From: Streptomyces formicae
Lineage (GTDB): Bacteria; Actinomycetota; Actinomycetes; Streptomycetales; Streptomycetaceae
Reading direction: 5' to 3'
Length of the DNA: 64,000 nt
NCBI RefSeq assembly: GCF_002556545.1
Contig: NZ_CP022685.1
Location: forward strand, 6,116,001 to 6,180,000
Below the pieces are notes generated by a model. The model was given only the letters and a program-made list of their open reading frames with translations, was not told the origin of the DNA and made no database searches. Numbering within the stretch: position 1 is the stretch's first letter; the number at the start of each line of letters is the position of its first letter. Below, piece after piece: positions 9,172-17,921 of the stretch. A program made the position numbers and the translations under genes.

Positions 9172-9939
9172 ATGGCCAAGAAGAAGAGGGGCGTGCTCCG
9201 TATCTGGCTGCCGAACCAGCACGGTGCGTGGGCGATGCTCGCGGTGCCCTTCGTAGCGGGCGTCTTCCTCGCCGACGGCCCCGGAGCCGGGCCCCGGTGG
9301 GCCCATCTGCCGCTCTTCGCCGCCTGGTTGACGGGGTACGTCGCCGCCTTCCACGGACAGCAGTGGCTCAGGCTGCGCCGCCTCTCCCGCAACCCGCGCG
9401 CCCCGCGCCGCCACGTGCGCCCCGCCCTGGGCTCCGCGGCGCTCTGCGCGGCCTGCGGAGTGCCGCTCCTGTTCGGCTACCCGTGGCTGCTGCTCGCGGC
9501 GGCCTGCGCGGCACCCTTCGTGGCGCTCAACACCTGGTACGCGTGGCGGAACAGGGAACGGGCGCTCCTCAACGGCCTGGTGGCGGTGGTCCCCGCCTGC
9601 GGCATGCTCCTGGTGACCCTGCGGATGGGCGGCGGCGACCTCGCCGACGGCCTGCGCCCCGCCCTGGCCTGCCTGCTCTTCTTCGTCGGGACGGTGCCGT
9701 ACGTGAAGACGATGATCCGCGAGCGCGGCTCACGCGCCTACTACCGGGCGTCGGTGACCTACCACGCGCTCGCCGTGCCCGCCGCGTACGCGCTGAACCC
9801 CTGGCTCGCGGTCCCGTTCGCGGCCTACCTCGTCCGCGCGGCGCTGCTGCCGGGCAGGGGCGTGAAGGTGCCGGTGGTGGGCGCGGTGGAGGTCGTGGGG
9901 GCAGTGCTGCTGCTGGTGGCACTCCTGCTGCTGTTCTGA
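9172..9939 (+). CDS. YwiC-like integral membrane protein
   Basis: A 255-residue polytopic membrane protein beginning RIWLPNQHGAWAMLAVPF, the hallmark N-terminus of the YwiC-like family, followed by several hydrophobic segments to the C-terminus (VVGAVLLLVALLLLF). Its function is unknown. In Bacillus subtilis ywiC is a neighbour of the nar genes, and here too it stands directly divergent from narG, so a link to anaerobic metabolism is likely. The start ATG at 9172 gives the family-typical N-terminus MAKKKRGVLRIW. It shares its upstream region, including the DevR-like box, with narG. Confidence 0.85.
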   Translation: MAKKKRGVLRIWLPNQHGAWAMLAVPFVAGVFLADGPGAGPRWAHLPLFAAWLTGYVAAFHGQQWLRLRRLSRNPRAPRRHVRPALGSAALCAACGVPLLFGYPWLLLAAACAAPFVALNTWYAWRNRERALLNGLVAVVPACGMLLVTLRMGGGDLADGLRPALACLLFFVGTVPYVKTMIRERGSRAYYRASVTYHALAVPAAYALNPWLAVPFAAYLVRAALLPGRGVKVPVVGAVEVVGAVLLLVALLLLF

Positions 9940-9950
9940 CGTGGGCGTCC

Positions 9951-10006
9951 CGTCAGGGGCGCGGGGAACTGCGAGCCAAGCCCCCACGCACCCGCAGAAA
10001 ACCCCG
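9951..10006 (-). repeat. Dispersed Streptomyces intergenic repeat, copy 1
   Basis: Read on the minus strand this contains TTTTCTGCGGGTGCGTG, GGCT and then TCGCAGTTCCCCGCGCCCCT. A second diverged copy lies at 35140-35207. Both lie between convergent genes, so a role as a bidirectional terminator or RNA end is plausible. Confidence 0.65.
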
Positions 10007-10029
10007 CCCCCCGCCCCCCCAGCGGAGCG

Positions 10030-12846
10030 CTAAAGCAGTCCCTTCCTTGTGAGGTGGTTGAAGAACAGCCACCCCGGAAGCACCGGCAACCACAACGTGA
10101 GAAGCCGGTACAGCAGCACAGCGGGCGCCGCCACGTCCCGGGGCACGCCCACCGCGATCAGACCGAGCGTCAGCGTCGCCTCGACCGCGCCCACACCGCC
10201 GGGAGTCGGCGCCGCGGAGCCCAGCGCGTTGCCCGCGAGGAAGACCACCGCGACGCTGGCCAGACTCAGGTTGGTCATCTCGTCGCTGCCGAACGCCCTG
10301 ACCGACGCGTCGAGACAGAGCACGAAGAGGAGCGTGAGCAGCAGCATGCCGCCGAGACCGGTGAGCAGCTTCTGCGGCCGCTGGAGCACGTCCAGCATGC
10401 GCGGCACGACACCGGCGAAGAGCGAGCGCACGCGCGTGACGACGAATTTCCGCAGGAACGGGATCGCGGTCACCACGAGGACGAGCACCGCGACCGAGAG
10501 GAGACCGGCGATGACGGTGCGGGACGGCGTGAACGACGGCGTCTTCTCCGTACCGGTCAGATAGCCGAAGACGAGCAGCAGCATGATGTGCGAGCCGAGC
10601 CCGAAGAGCTGCGAGGCGCCCACGCTCGCCACCGCGAGCCCCGACCGCACGCCGGAGCGCTGCAAGAAGCGCGTGTTGAGCGCGACGCCGCCGACCGCGG
10701 CGGGCGCCACGATCTTCACGAACGACCCGGCGACCTGCGCCGCCACCGTCCGCAGGAACGGCACCCGCTCCGGCACGAAGCCGAGCAGGCTCATCGCGGC
10801 GGCGAAGTAGCTCAGCGCGGAGAAGCCCACCGCGGCGGCCACCCAGCCCCACTGCGCCTGCTGGAAGAGCGTGCCGAACTCGACGTGCGTGAGCTGCGAC
10901 AGCAGGAAGTACGCGCCGATGGCACCGGCGATGAAGCTCATCAGCGTGCGCGGCCTGATCCGTTCGAGCTGCGCGGGCTCGACCGGCGCGGTCGGGCGGA
11001 TCAGCAGCACCTGGTGGCGGATCTGGGTGAGCAGATCCTCCTCGCGGGCCTGTTCGAGGGCCTCGTCTATGGCCTGCTTCTCGGCCTGCCGCTCCTGCTT
11101 GGCGGCCTGCTTCTCCTGCTTCTGGGCCTGCTTGCCCGTCTGCTCGTCGTCCGCCACGTGCGCGCGTGCGCCCTGCTTGGCCGTGCGGGACGCCTCGAGG
11201 ACCGCCTCGCGCTCGCGCTGGGACCGCTCGCGGGCCAGTTTGCGCAGGGTGGCGCGGGTGGAGCGGGTGAGGGCGAGCGGCTGCAGCAGCGGCAGACAGT
11301 CGGCCACCGCGTCGGGACCGAGCACCTCGACGGCCGACGCCACCGCGCGCTCGGCGCCCACCCGCAGACCGACGGCGGTCAGGAGCTGGGCGATGTCCAT
11401 GCGAAGCACCAGGTCGCCCGCGGCGATCTCGCCGCCGCGCAGATCGGTGAGGATCACCGTGCCGGAACGATCCACCAGAATCGCGTCTCCCGCGAGCCTG
11501 CGGTGTGCGATCCGGCGGGACTGGAGCGCCTGCACCTGCCGCCAGGTGTCGCGCAGCAGTTCGTCGGTGACGTCGTCGTCCGGCAGGGAGTCCAGGGACC
11601 TGCCGCCCATGTGCTCGTAGACGAGCATCACGGCGTCGGGGCCGAGCTCGGAGGTGGCGATCAGCTTGGGCGCGTTGGCCCCCGCCGCGATCGCCGCGTA
11701 CGCGAGCAGGGCCTCCTGCTCCAGGGCCTGGCGCAGCGACTGCAGGCTGCGCCGCTGGGTGATCCCGCGCAGCGTGAGCCTGCGCCACACGCGGTAGAAG
11801 AAGCCCTGCGCCTGCTGCTCGCGGTCGATGACCGTGACATCGAGCGGAGGGCCGTCCTCCAACGTGACGAAATAGCGGCGTCCCCGGTCGCCGTGCTCGC
11901 TGTCGGGGGACTCCTCGCGCGCGGCGCTCACGGGGTGGAAGCCGACGTGCCGCAGGCCCGCGAGCAGGGTCTGCCCGGTGGGCCGCACGTTCGGCGAGCC
12001 GACCGCGTAGAGCGTGCCGTACGCCACGGCCCAGCCGATCAGCACCGTCAGGATGATCGAGAACGGCGTCGTATAGCCGGTGACCAGCATCGTGAAGGCG
12101 TCGAGCAGCAAGATCACGAACAGGACGAGGCGCCAGCGCGGCCGGCGGGACATGCCGACGGCCGTCATGTACGCGATGACGGGCGCGAGATAGCCGTGCA
12201 CCGGGTCCGTGAACGCGTGGATGTCGGCGGGGGACGGCTTGGTGAGCGCGTCCTGGATGGATCCCGGTGCGGCCTTCGCGACCCAGAGGTCGGTGGCCAG
12301 CGTCACGCCGTGGGCGAGGACGGCGGCGAGCACGCCGTCGGCGATGCGCAGTCCGTCGCGTTTGATCAGCCGCTCGATGGCGAAGGCGACGGGGACGAGG
12401 AGGACCCCGATGCTCGCGACGAGACCCGCCACCTTGATCAGCAGATCGGGTGCCTGCTCGGTGCCCTTGTCGATGTCCTGTTCGAGCCCGGACGTCGTGC
12501 CGTGCGCGAACGCGGCGATCGCGAGCAGGACGGCGATGGCCAGCACGCCGACGAGCAGCCGCATGAGGTCGGAGGGGCGGTGCACGCGCGCGGCGAGGAG
12601 CGGTTCGTCGCGCTCCACGCGGTCGGTGTGCGCGCCGTCGCCGTCGAGGCACTCGGCGTCGTGGTCGGTCTGCCCCGCTGTCTGCTCGGTCCGCTCCGCG
12701 GCCTGCTCGGCCTGCTCGTTCTCGTTCTTCTCGGTCTTCAGGGCGCGCTCACCGGTGTCCAGGTGTGACTCGGACGCAGAGGTGCCCGCTTTCTCATCGG
12801 GATGCACGCCCTGCCGTTCCGTCGTCTCTTCTTGATCTCGTATCAC
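10030..12846 (-). CDS. Membrane protein with kinase-like domain and LPG-synthase-type (UPF0104) domain
   Basis: A 938-residue protein. A charged N-terminal tail of about 90 residues precedes a first group of membrane spans (LMRLLVGVLAIAVLLAIAAF onward). A soluble kinase-like segment follows, about residues 300-520, then a Lys/Gln-rich probable coiled coil (KQAQKQEKQAAKQERQ), then a C-terminal UPF0104/lysylphosphatidylglycerol-synthase-type membrane domain with LGSAAPTPGGVGAVEATL. The kinase-like part looks degenerate: AHRRLAGDAILVD stands where HRDxxxxN is expected and TDLRGG stands for DFG. No C-terminal aminoacyl-transfer domain is present, so true LPG synthesis is unlikely. The start is a GTG without a clear ribosome binding site and may lie further downstream. 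It is convergent with the YwiC-like gene. Confidence 0.8.
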   Translation of the reverse strand: MIRDQEETTERQGVHPDEKAGTSASESHLDTGERALKTEKNENEQAEQAAERTEQTAGQTDHDAECLDGDGAHTDRVERDEPLLAARVHRPSDLMRLLVGVLAIAVLLAIAAFAHGTTSGLEQDIDKGTEQAPDLLIKVAGLVASIGVLLVPVAFAIERLIKRDGLRIADGVLAAVLAHGVTLATDLWVAKAAPGSIQDALTKPSPADIHAFTDPVHGYLAPVIAYMTAVGMSRRPRWRLVLFVILLLDAFTMLVTGYTTPFSIILTVLIGWAVAYGTLYAVGSPNVRPTGQTLLAGLRHVGFHPVSAAREESPDSEHGDRGRRYFVTLEDGPPLDVTVIDREQQAQGFFYRVWRRLTLRGITQRRSLQSLRQALEQEALLAYAAIAAGANAPKLIATSELGPDAVMLVYEHMGGRSLDSLPDDDVTDELLRDTWRQVQALQSRRIAHRRLAGDAILVDRSGTVILTDLRGGEIAAGDLVLRMDIAQLLTAVGLRVGAERAVASAVEVLGPDAVADCLPLLQPLALTRSTRATLRKLARERSQREREAVLEASRTAKQGARAHVADDEQTGKQAQKQEKQAAKQERQAEKQAIDEALEQAREEDLLTQIRHQVLLIRPTAPVEPAQLERIRPRTLMSFIAGAIGAYFLLSQLTHVEFGTLFQQAQWGWVAAAVGFSALSYFAAAMSLLGFVPERVPFLRTVAAQVAGSFVKIVAPAAVGGVALNTRFLQRSGVRSGLAVASVGASQLFGLGSHIMLLLVFGYLTGTEKTPSFTPSRTVIAGLLSVAVLVLVVTAIPFLRKFVVTRVRSLFAGVVPRMLDVLQRPQKLLTGLGGMLLLTLLFVLCLDASVRAFGSDEMTNLSLASVAVVFLAGNALGSAAPTPGGVGAVEATLTLGLIAVGVPRDVAAPAVLLYRLLTLWLPVLPGWLFFNHLTRKGLL

Positions 12847-13019
12847 CAGTCACCGCCCGCACGATGGTGGCATGCCAGGCCGCCGCAGGGGGGCAGCAGG
12901 GGGCAACGCAAGGACGCGAAGTGGTCACGAAACGACACTTTGTGGTCTGCCGCACAGAGCGCGGCACGTTCCGTTCCGAGCTCGTCGCGGTGTCGGCGGG
13001 GTGCGGCAGGATGGGCCGG

Positions 13020-13511
13020 ATGAACGAGGAGAGCCGAAGGGAACAGGCCCCGTCCGACCATGCGGCGCAGGCGTTGCCGGAGTACGCGGAGCGGGTCCTC
13101 GATGTCGCGGAACTGATCCCTCCGGGCCGCGTGATGACCTATGGGGACATCGCCGAGTGGCTGGAGGAGGGCGGTCCCCGGCAGGTGGGACGGGTGATGG
13201 CCCTCTACGGAGGAGCCGTTCCGTGGTGGCGTGTCGTGCGCTCGGACGGAGTGCTTCTGCCGGGTCACGAGCTGCGGGCGCTGGACCGGTACCGCGAGGA
13301 GGGCACTCCGTTGCGACAGGCTTCGCGCGCCGCCCAGGGGCACGTGCCGAAGCTCGACATGCGCAGGGCGCGCTGGGACGGCGGTGACGGTGACACCGGT
13401 CACGGTGCCGACGACGACACGAGGGCCGGGACAAGGGTCGACACGGGGGCCGACACGAGGGCCGACACCACGGGGGGCGCTCGCCCGCAGGCTCCGGAGG
13501 CTCACACCTGA
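13020..13511 (+). CDS. Alkyltransferase-like (ATL) DNA-binding protein
   Basis: A 163-residue MGMT-family protein. The segment PPGRVMTYGDIAEWL and the active-site region PWWRVVRSDG (residues 68-77) identify the Ogt/MGMT C-terminal DNA-binding domain. The catalytic PCHRV is replaced by PWWRV, so both the alkyl-accepting cysteine (W69) and the histidine (W70) are gone. Such ATL proteins bind O6-alkylguanine and hand it to nucleotide excision repair without removing the alkyl group. After about residue 120 there is a low-complexity Asp/Thr/Gly tail. The start ATG at 13020 has AGG 9 bases upstream; an ATG at 13011 is also possible. It precedes adnA, as in mycobacteria. Confidence 0.88.
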   Translation: MNEESRREQAPSDHAAQALPEYAERVLDVAELIPPGRVMTYGDIAEWLEEGGPRQVGRVMALYGGAVPWWRVVRSDGVLLPGHELRALDRYREEGTPLRQASRAAQGHVPKLDMRRARWDGGDGDTGHGADDDTRAGTRVDTGADTRADTTGGARPQAPEAHT

Positions 13512-13678
13512 CAGCTTCCGCCATCCCGCGGCCCGATGGGGGACCGGTGGCCCGTACGGGGGAAGCACCGCGTCCTCCGTACCCACTGGCGTAGCGTCGA
13601 CAGCACGCATCCCCGTCATCCCTCGGCCACCGCCCGGCCGCTCATCGACCAGCACCCCCACCAGGACCGGCGACCCAC

Positions 13679-16600
13679 GTGAGCTCCCCTTCTTCCGCCC
13701 GGCACATCCGACACCCATCGCACCACCAGGTGCGACAGGGGACCCCGGGTGCCTACCGACTGGTGCGTACCCTGCCCGACCGGCTGGATCCCCCTCGCTT
13801 GGACGCACGTCAGCGCGCGGTGGTTGACCACAGGGGCGGGCCGCTCCTCGTCCTCGCGGGACCGGGCACCGGCAAGACGACCACGCTGGTGGAGGCCGTC
13901 GCCGCCCGTGTCGCCGAGGGCGCGGACCCGGCGCGGATCCTGGTGCTCACCTTCAGCCGCAAGGCCGCCGTGGAGCTGCGCGACCGCATGGCGCTGCGCG
14001 TCGGCGCCGCGCGCGCCCCGCAGGCGACCACGTTCCACTCCTTCTGCTACGCCCTGGTCCGGGCCCACCAGGACGCGGACCTGTTCGTGGAGCCGCTGCG
14101 GCTGCTCTCCGGGCCCGAACAGGACGTGGCGGTGCGCGAGCTCCTCGCGGGCCAGCTCGACCTCGCGCAGGAGGGCCGCGCGCACATCCGCTGGCCGGAC
14201 GAACTGCGTGCCTGCCTCACCACCCGCGGCTTCGCCGACGAGGTGCGCGCGGTGCTCGCCCGCAGCCGCGAGCTGGGTCTCGGGCCCGCGGCCCTCGACG
14301 ACTTCGCCCGGCGCAGCGGCCGCCCCGACTGGGCCGCCGCCGCGTCCTTCCTCGCCGAGTACCTGGACGTGCTCGACATGCAAGGAGTGCTCGACTACGC
14401 GGAACTGGTGCACCGCGCGGTGCTCCTCGCGCGCCGCCCCGAGGTGGCACGGGTGCTCGGCGCGCAGTACGACGCGGTCTTCGTGGACGAGTACCAGGAC
14501 ACGGACCCCGCCCAGGTGCGGCTGCTGCACGCGCTCGCCGGGGGCGGCAGGCCCCTGGTCGCCTTCGGAGACCCCGACCAGTCGATCTACACGTTCCGGG
14601 GCGCCGACGTCAACGGCATCCTGGAGTTCCCGTACGCCTTCCCGCGCGCGGACGGCGCCCCGGCGCCCGTCGAGGTCCTGACGACGTCGCGCAGGTCCGG
14701 CGCACAGCTGCTCGCCGCGACCCGGCTGCTCACCCGCCGCATGCCGCTGACCAGGCTGCCCGCCGAGAAGGTGCGGGTCCACCGGGAGCCGACGCCGGTC
14801 CGTGACGGCGGCCGCGTCGAGGTCTACACGTACCCGACGGCCGGCACGGAGCTCGACAACATCGCGGACATCCTGCGCCGCGCGCACCTGGAGGACGGCG
14901 TCCCCTGGAGCGACATGGCGGTCCTGGTCCGCGCGGGCGCCCGCACGATCCCCGCGGTCCGGCGCAGCCTCAGCGCGGCGGGCGTCCCCCTCGACATCGA
15001 CGGAGACGACATCGCACTGCGGCACGAGCCCGCGGTGGTGCCGTTGCTGTCGGCGCTGCGGGTGGTGGCGACGGCGGTGCTGGAGGAAGGACCCGACGCC
15101 CCACGCGCCGAAGCCACCGCCGACACCGGCACCGTGCCCGCCTGGCTCGACACCGAGACCGCCCTCACCCTCCTGACCTCCCCCCTGGCGGGCATGGACG
15201 CCGCCGACCTGCGCCGACTCGGCCGTGCGCTGCGCGAGGAGGAGCGCGCCGCGGGCAACCACCTGCCGCCGCCCTCCGACGAGTTGCTGGCCCGCGCCCT
15301 CGCCGAGCCGGAGCGGCTCGTCGCGCACGACCCGACGTACGCCCGCGGCGCCCAGCGCCTCGGCGCGCTGCTGCGCAAGGCCCGTGAGCGCCTCGCGGGC
15401 GGCGGTACGGCCGAGGAGGCGCTGTGGGAGCTGTGGGACGGCACACCGTGGCCCAAGCGCCTGGAGCGCACCGCGCGGCGCGGCGGCGCGTCAGGACGCA
15501 ACGCCGACCGCGACCTCGACGCGGTGTGCGCGCTGTTCGCGGCGGCGGCCCGCGCCGAGGAGCGCACCGGCGGCCGAGGCGCCCTCAACTTCCTCGAGGA
15601 GACCGAGGCGCAGGACATCGCCGCGGACACACTCACCCGCAGGGCCGTGCGCCCCGATGCCGTACGCCTCATGACGGCGCATCGCGCCAAGGGCCTGGAG
15701 TGGCGCCTCGTCGTGGTCGCGGGCGTCCAGGAGGGCCTCTGGCCCGACCTGCGTCGCCGGGGCTCCCTCCTGGAGGCCGACCGCATCGGACGCGACGGCC
15801 TCGCCGAACCGCTCACGCCAGGAGCGCTCCTCTCCGAAGAGCGCCGTCTGTTCTACGTCGCCGCCACGCGCGCGCGTGAGCGCCTCGTCGTCACCGCGGT
15901 CAAGGCACCGGCGGACGACGGCGACCAGCCGTCGCGCTTCCTCACCGAACTCGGCGTTGAACCACGGGACATCACGGGCCGCCCGCGCCGCCCCCTGTCG
16001 GTCGCCGCGCTCGTCGCCGAGCTGCGCGCCACCACCGTCGACCCGCGCGTCTCGGAGGCCCTGCGCGAGGGCGCGGCCCAGCGCCTGGCCAAGCTCGCCG
16101 CGCTCGGTGACGCCGACGGGCGCCCCCTCGTGCCGTCCGCGCACCCCTACCGCTGGTGGGGCATGTACGAGCCGACGGCGAGCGAAGTCCCCCTGCGGGA
16201 CCGGGACAAGCCGGTCGTGCTCTCCGGCAGCGCCCTGGACCAGCTCGCCAACACCTGCTCCTTGCAGTGGTTCCTTGGCCGCGAGGTGAAGGCGGACGCG
16301 CCCGCGACCGCCGCCCAGGGCTTCGGCAACGTGGTGCACGTCCTGGCCGACGAGGTCGCGTCCGGACGCACGCCCGCCGACCTCGCCGTCCTCATGGAGC
16401 GCCTCGACTCGGTGTGGGACGCGCTCGCCTTCGACGCGCCCTGGAAGTCGTCGCAGGAGAAGGAGCACGCGCGCGTGGCGCTCGAACGCTTCCTCCAGTG
16501 GCACGTGATGGACCGCGCGAGCCGCACCCCGCTCGCCAGCGAGCACGGCTTCGACGTGACCCTCGGAGCGGGTCCCTACGAAGTGCGGGTGCGCGGTTCC

Positions 16601-17014
16601 ATGGACCGCGTCGAGCAGGACGCGGAAGGCCGCGCCTACGTAGTGGACTTCAAGACCGGCAAACAGGCACCGAGCGCCGCCGACGTGGCGCGCCACCCGC
16701 AGCTCGCCGTCTACCAGCTGGCGGTCCGCGAAGGCGCCGCGGACGACGTCTTCGGAGGCGTACGTCCCGAACCGGGCGGCGCCGAACTGGTGCAGCTGCG
16801 CCAAGGTGCCGCCAAGAAGAACGGCGGCGACGCCCTGCCCAAGGTCCAGGCCCAGGAGCCCCTCTCCGGAGAGTGGATCGGCGACCTCCTCGCGACGGCC
16901 GCGGGCAAGGTCCTGGACGAGCGCTTCACACCGACCACGGGCCAGCACTGCACGCACTGCGCCTTCCGCGCCTCGTGCAGCGCGCGCCCGGAGGGCCGAC
17001 AGGTCGTGGAGTGA
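13679..17014 (+). CDS. adnA: AdnA-like helicase-nuclease subunit with Fe-S nuclease motif
   Basis: An 1111-residue UvrD/RecB-type protein of the actinobacterial AdnAB complex, which resects double-strand breaks. The Walker A motif GPGTGKTTTL is at about residues 61-70, the Walker B/DEYQDTDP motif near 269, a late GLEWRLVVVAG motif near 675, and a C-terminal PD-(D/E)xK nuclease motif YVVDFKTGK near 985-993. Four cysteines, one in NTCSLQWF near 859 and three in CTHCAFRASC near 1090, form the AddB-type Fe-S nuclease pattern. The start GTG at 13679 has no convincing ribosome binding site, so the N-terminus is uncertain. The assignment as AdnA rather than AdnB rests on gene order and the Fe-S cysteines. 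Confidence 0.87.
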   Translation: MSSPSSARHIRHPSHHQVRQGTPGAYRLVRTLPDRLDPPRLDARQRAVVDHRGGPLLVLAGPGTGKTTTLVEAVAARVAEGADPARILVLTFSRKAAVELRDRMALRVGAARAPQATTFHSFCYALVRAHQDADLFVEPLRLLSGPEQDVAVRELLAGQLDLAQEGRAHIRWPDELRACLTTRGFADEVRAVLARSRELGLGPAALDDFARRSGRPDWAAAASFLAEYLDVLDMQGVLDYAELVHRAVLLARRPEVARVLGAQYDAVFVDEYQDTDPAQVRLLHALAGGGRPLVAFGDPDQSIYTFRGADVNGILEFPYAFPRADGAPAPVEVLTTSRRSGAQLLAATRLLTRRMPLTRLPAEKVRVHREPTPVRDGGRVEVYTYPTAGTELDNIADILRRAHLEDGVPWSDMAVLVRAGARTIPAVRRSLSAAGVPLDIDGDDIALRHEPAVVPLLSALRVVATAVLEEGPDAPRAEATADTGTVPAWLDTETALTLLTSPLAGMDAADLRRLGRALREEERAAGNHLPPPSDELLARALAEPERLVAHDPTYARGAQRLGALLRKARERLAGGGTAEEALWELWDGTPWPKRLERTARRGGASGRNADRDLDAVCALFAAAARAEERTGGRGALNFLEETEAQDIAADTLTRRAVRPDAVRLMTAHRAKGLEWRLVVVAGVQEGLWPDLRRRGSLLEADRIGRDGLAEPLTPGALLSEERRLFYVAATRARERLVVTAVKAPADDGDQPSRFLTELGVEPRDITGRPRRPLSVAALVAELRATTVDPRVSEALREGAAQRLAKLAALGDADGRPLVPSAHPYRWWGMYEPTASEVPLRDRDKPVVLSGSALDQLANTCSLQWFLGREVKADAPATAAQGFGNVVHVLADEVASGRTPADLAVLMERLDSVWDALAFDAPWKSSQEKEHARVALERFLQWHVMDRASRTPLASEHGFDVTLGAGPYEVRVRGSMDRVEQDAEGRAYVVDFKTGKQAPSAADVARHPQLAVYQLAVREGAADDVFGGVRPEPGGAELVQLRQGAAKKNGGDALPKVQAQEPLSGEWIGDLLATAAGKVLDERFTPTTGQHCTHCAFRASCSARPEGRQVVE

Positions 17015-17163
17015 CCCGCGCTACACGTGTGCGGTTGGTGGTGGAAGTCACGGTGGGCCGACCGCGTTCATAGCAGGCTCACAGGCCATCTAAGGTCTCG
17101 GTAAAGCTGAACAGTGCACTCAGCGGACCGTCCGATCGTGCACCTTTCCGAGGAGACATACAC

Positions 17164-17868
17164 ATGGCAGCCAACCGGAAGCTCCTGGCAGTGGCCGCCG
17201 CCGCCTGCGCCGCCGCCGTCATCGGCGTCACGGGCTGCAGCAGCGACGGTGACAAGGACCCCTTCGACGGCATGAGCGCCGACAAGATCGCCGAGAAGGC
17301 CTCCAAGGCGTCCAAGGACGCGGGGTCCTACCGGATGAAGGGCCAGATGAAGCAGAGCGGACAGACGAGCGACATCGAGTTCGCCGTCGCCAAGTCCGGT
17401 GACTGCAAGGGCACGATGGGCTCGGCCGAGACGGGCAAGGCCGAGTTCCTGGCCTCCGGCGAGTTCTCGTACACCAAGGGCGACGACAAGTTCTGGGAGT
17501 CCACCACCGGTGGTGGCGGCGCTGCCAAGCTCCTCAAGGGCCGCTGGATGAAGCAGTCCAACAAGGGGGGCAAGCCCGTCTGCAACCCGGACGACATGTT
17601 CAGCAACAAGAACCTCAAGAAGCTGAAGCGAGGCGACGACGCCGAGGTCGGCGGCGCGAAGGCGGCCGTCCTGACCCGCAAGAAGGGCAGCGAGACCACC
17701 ACCTTCTACGTCGCCCTCGAAGGCAAGCCGTACTTCCTGAAGGTCGTGAACAAGGGCAGCGAAGGCCCCGGCACCGTGACCTTCAGCGACTACGGCAAGG
17801 CCGTCGACGTCAAGGCCCCGGCGGACAGCGAGGTCGTCGACCCGAAGAAGCTGGCCGCGGGTTCCTGA
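17164..17868 (+). CDS. Probable lipoprotein
   Basis: A 234-residue exported lipoprotein. A short basic start, a hydrophobic core (LLAVAAAACAAAVIGVTGC) and a lipobox VTGC with Cys at residue 25 are followed by a Ser/Asp/Lys-rich mature region. The mature part, with SYRMKGQMKQSG and VTFSDYGKAVDVKAP, recalls the LppX/LprAFG fold family, which bind lipids in mycobacteria, but this is only a pattern impression. GAGGAG lies 7 bases before the ATG. It stands between adnA and adnB in the same direction with its own 150-base upstream gap, so it probably has its own promoter and no functional tie to the nuclease. Confidence 0.85.
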   Translation: MAANRKLLAVAAAACAAAVIGVTGCSSDGDKDPFDGMSADKIAEKASKASKDAGSYRMKGQMKQSGQTSDIEFAVAKSGDCKGTMGSAETGKAEFLASGEFSYTKGDDKFWESTTGGGGAAKLLKGRWMKQSNKGGKPVCNPDDMFSNKNLKKLKRGDDAEVGGAKAAVLTRKKGSETTTFYVALEGKPYFLKVVNKGSEGPGTVTFSDYGKAVDVKAPADSEVVDPKKLAAGS

Positions 17869-17921
17869 CCCCACGCGTGCCCTGAGCGAGCGGTGGCCGC
17901 CCACGTCCGGTTTCGTCCCGG

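Noticed and set aside
10054..12768. A 904-codon open frame on the plus strand opposite the kinase-like membrane gene.
   Set aside because: Composition is dominated by Arg, Gln, Glu and His without hydrophobic core or motifs, the signature of an antisense shadow.
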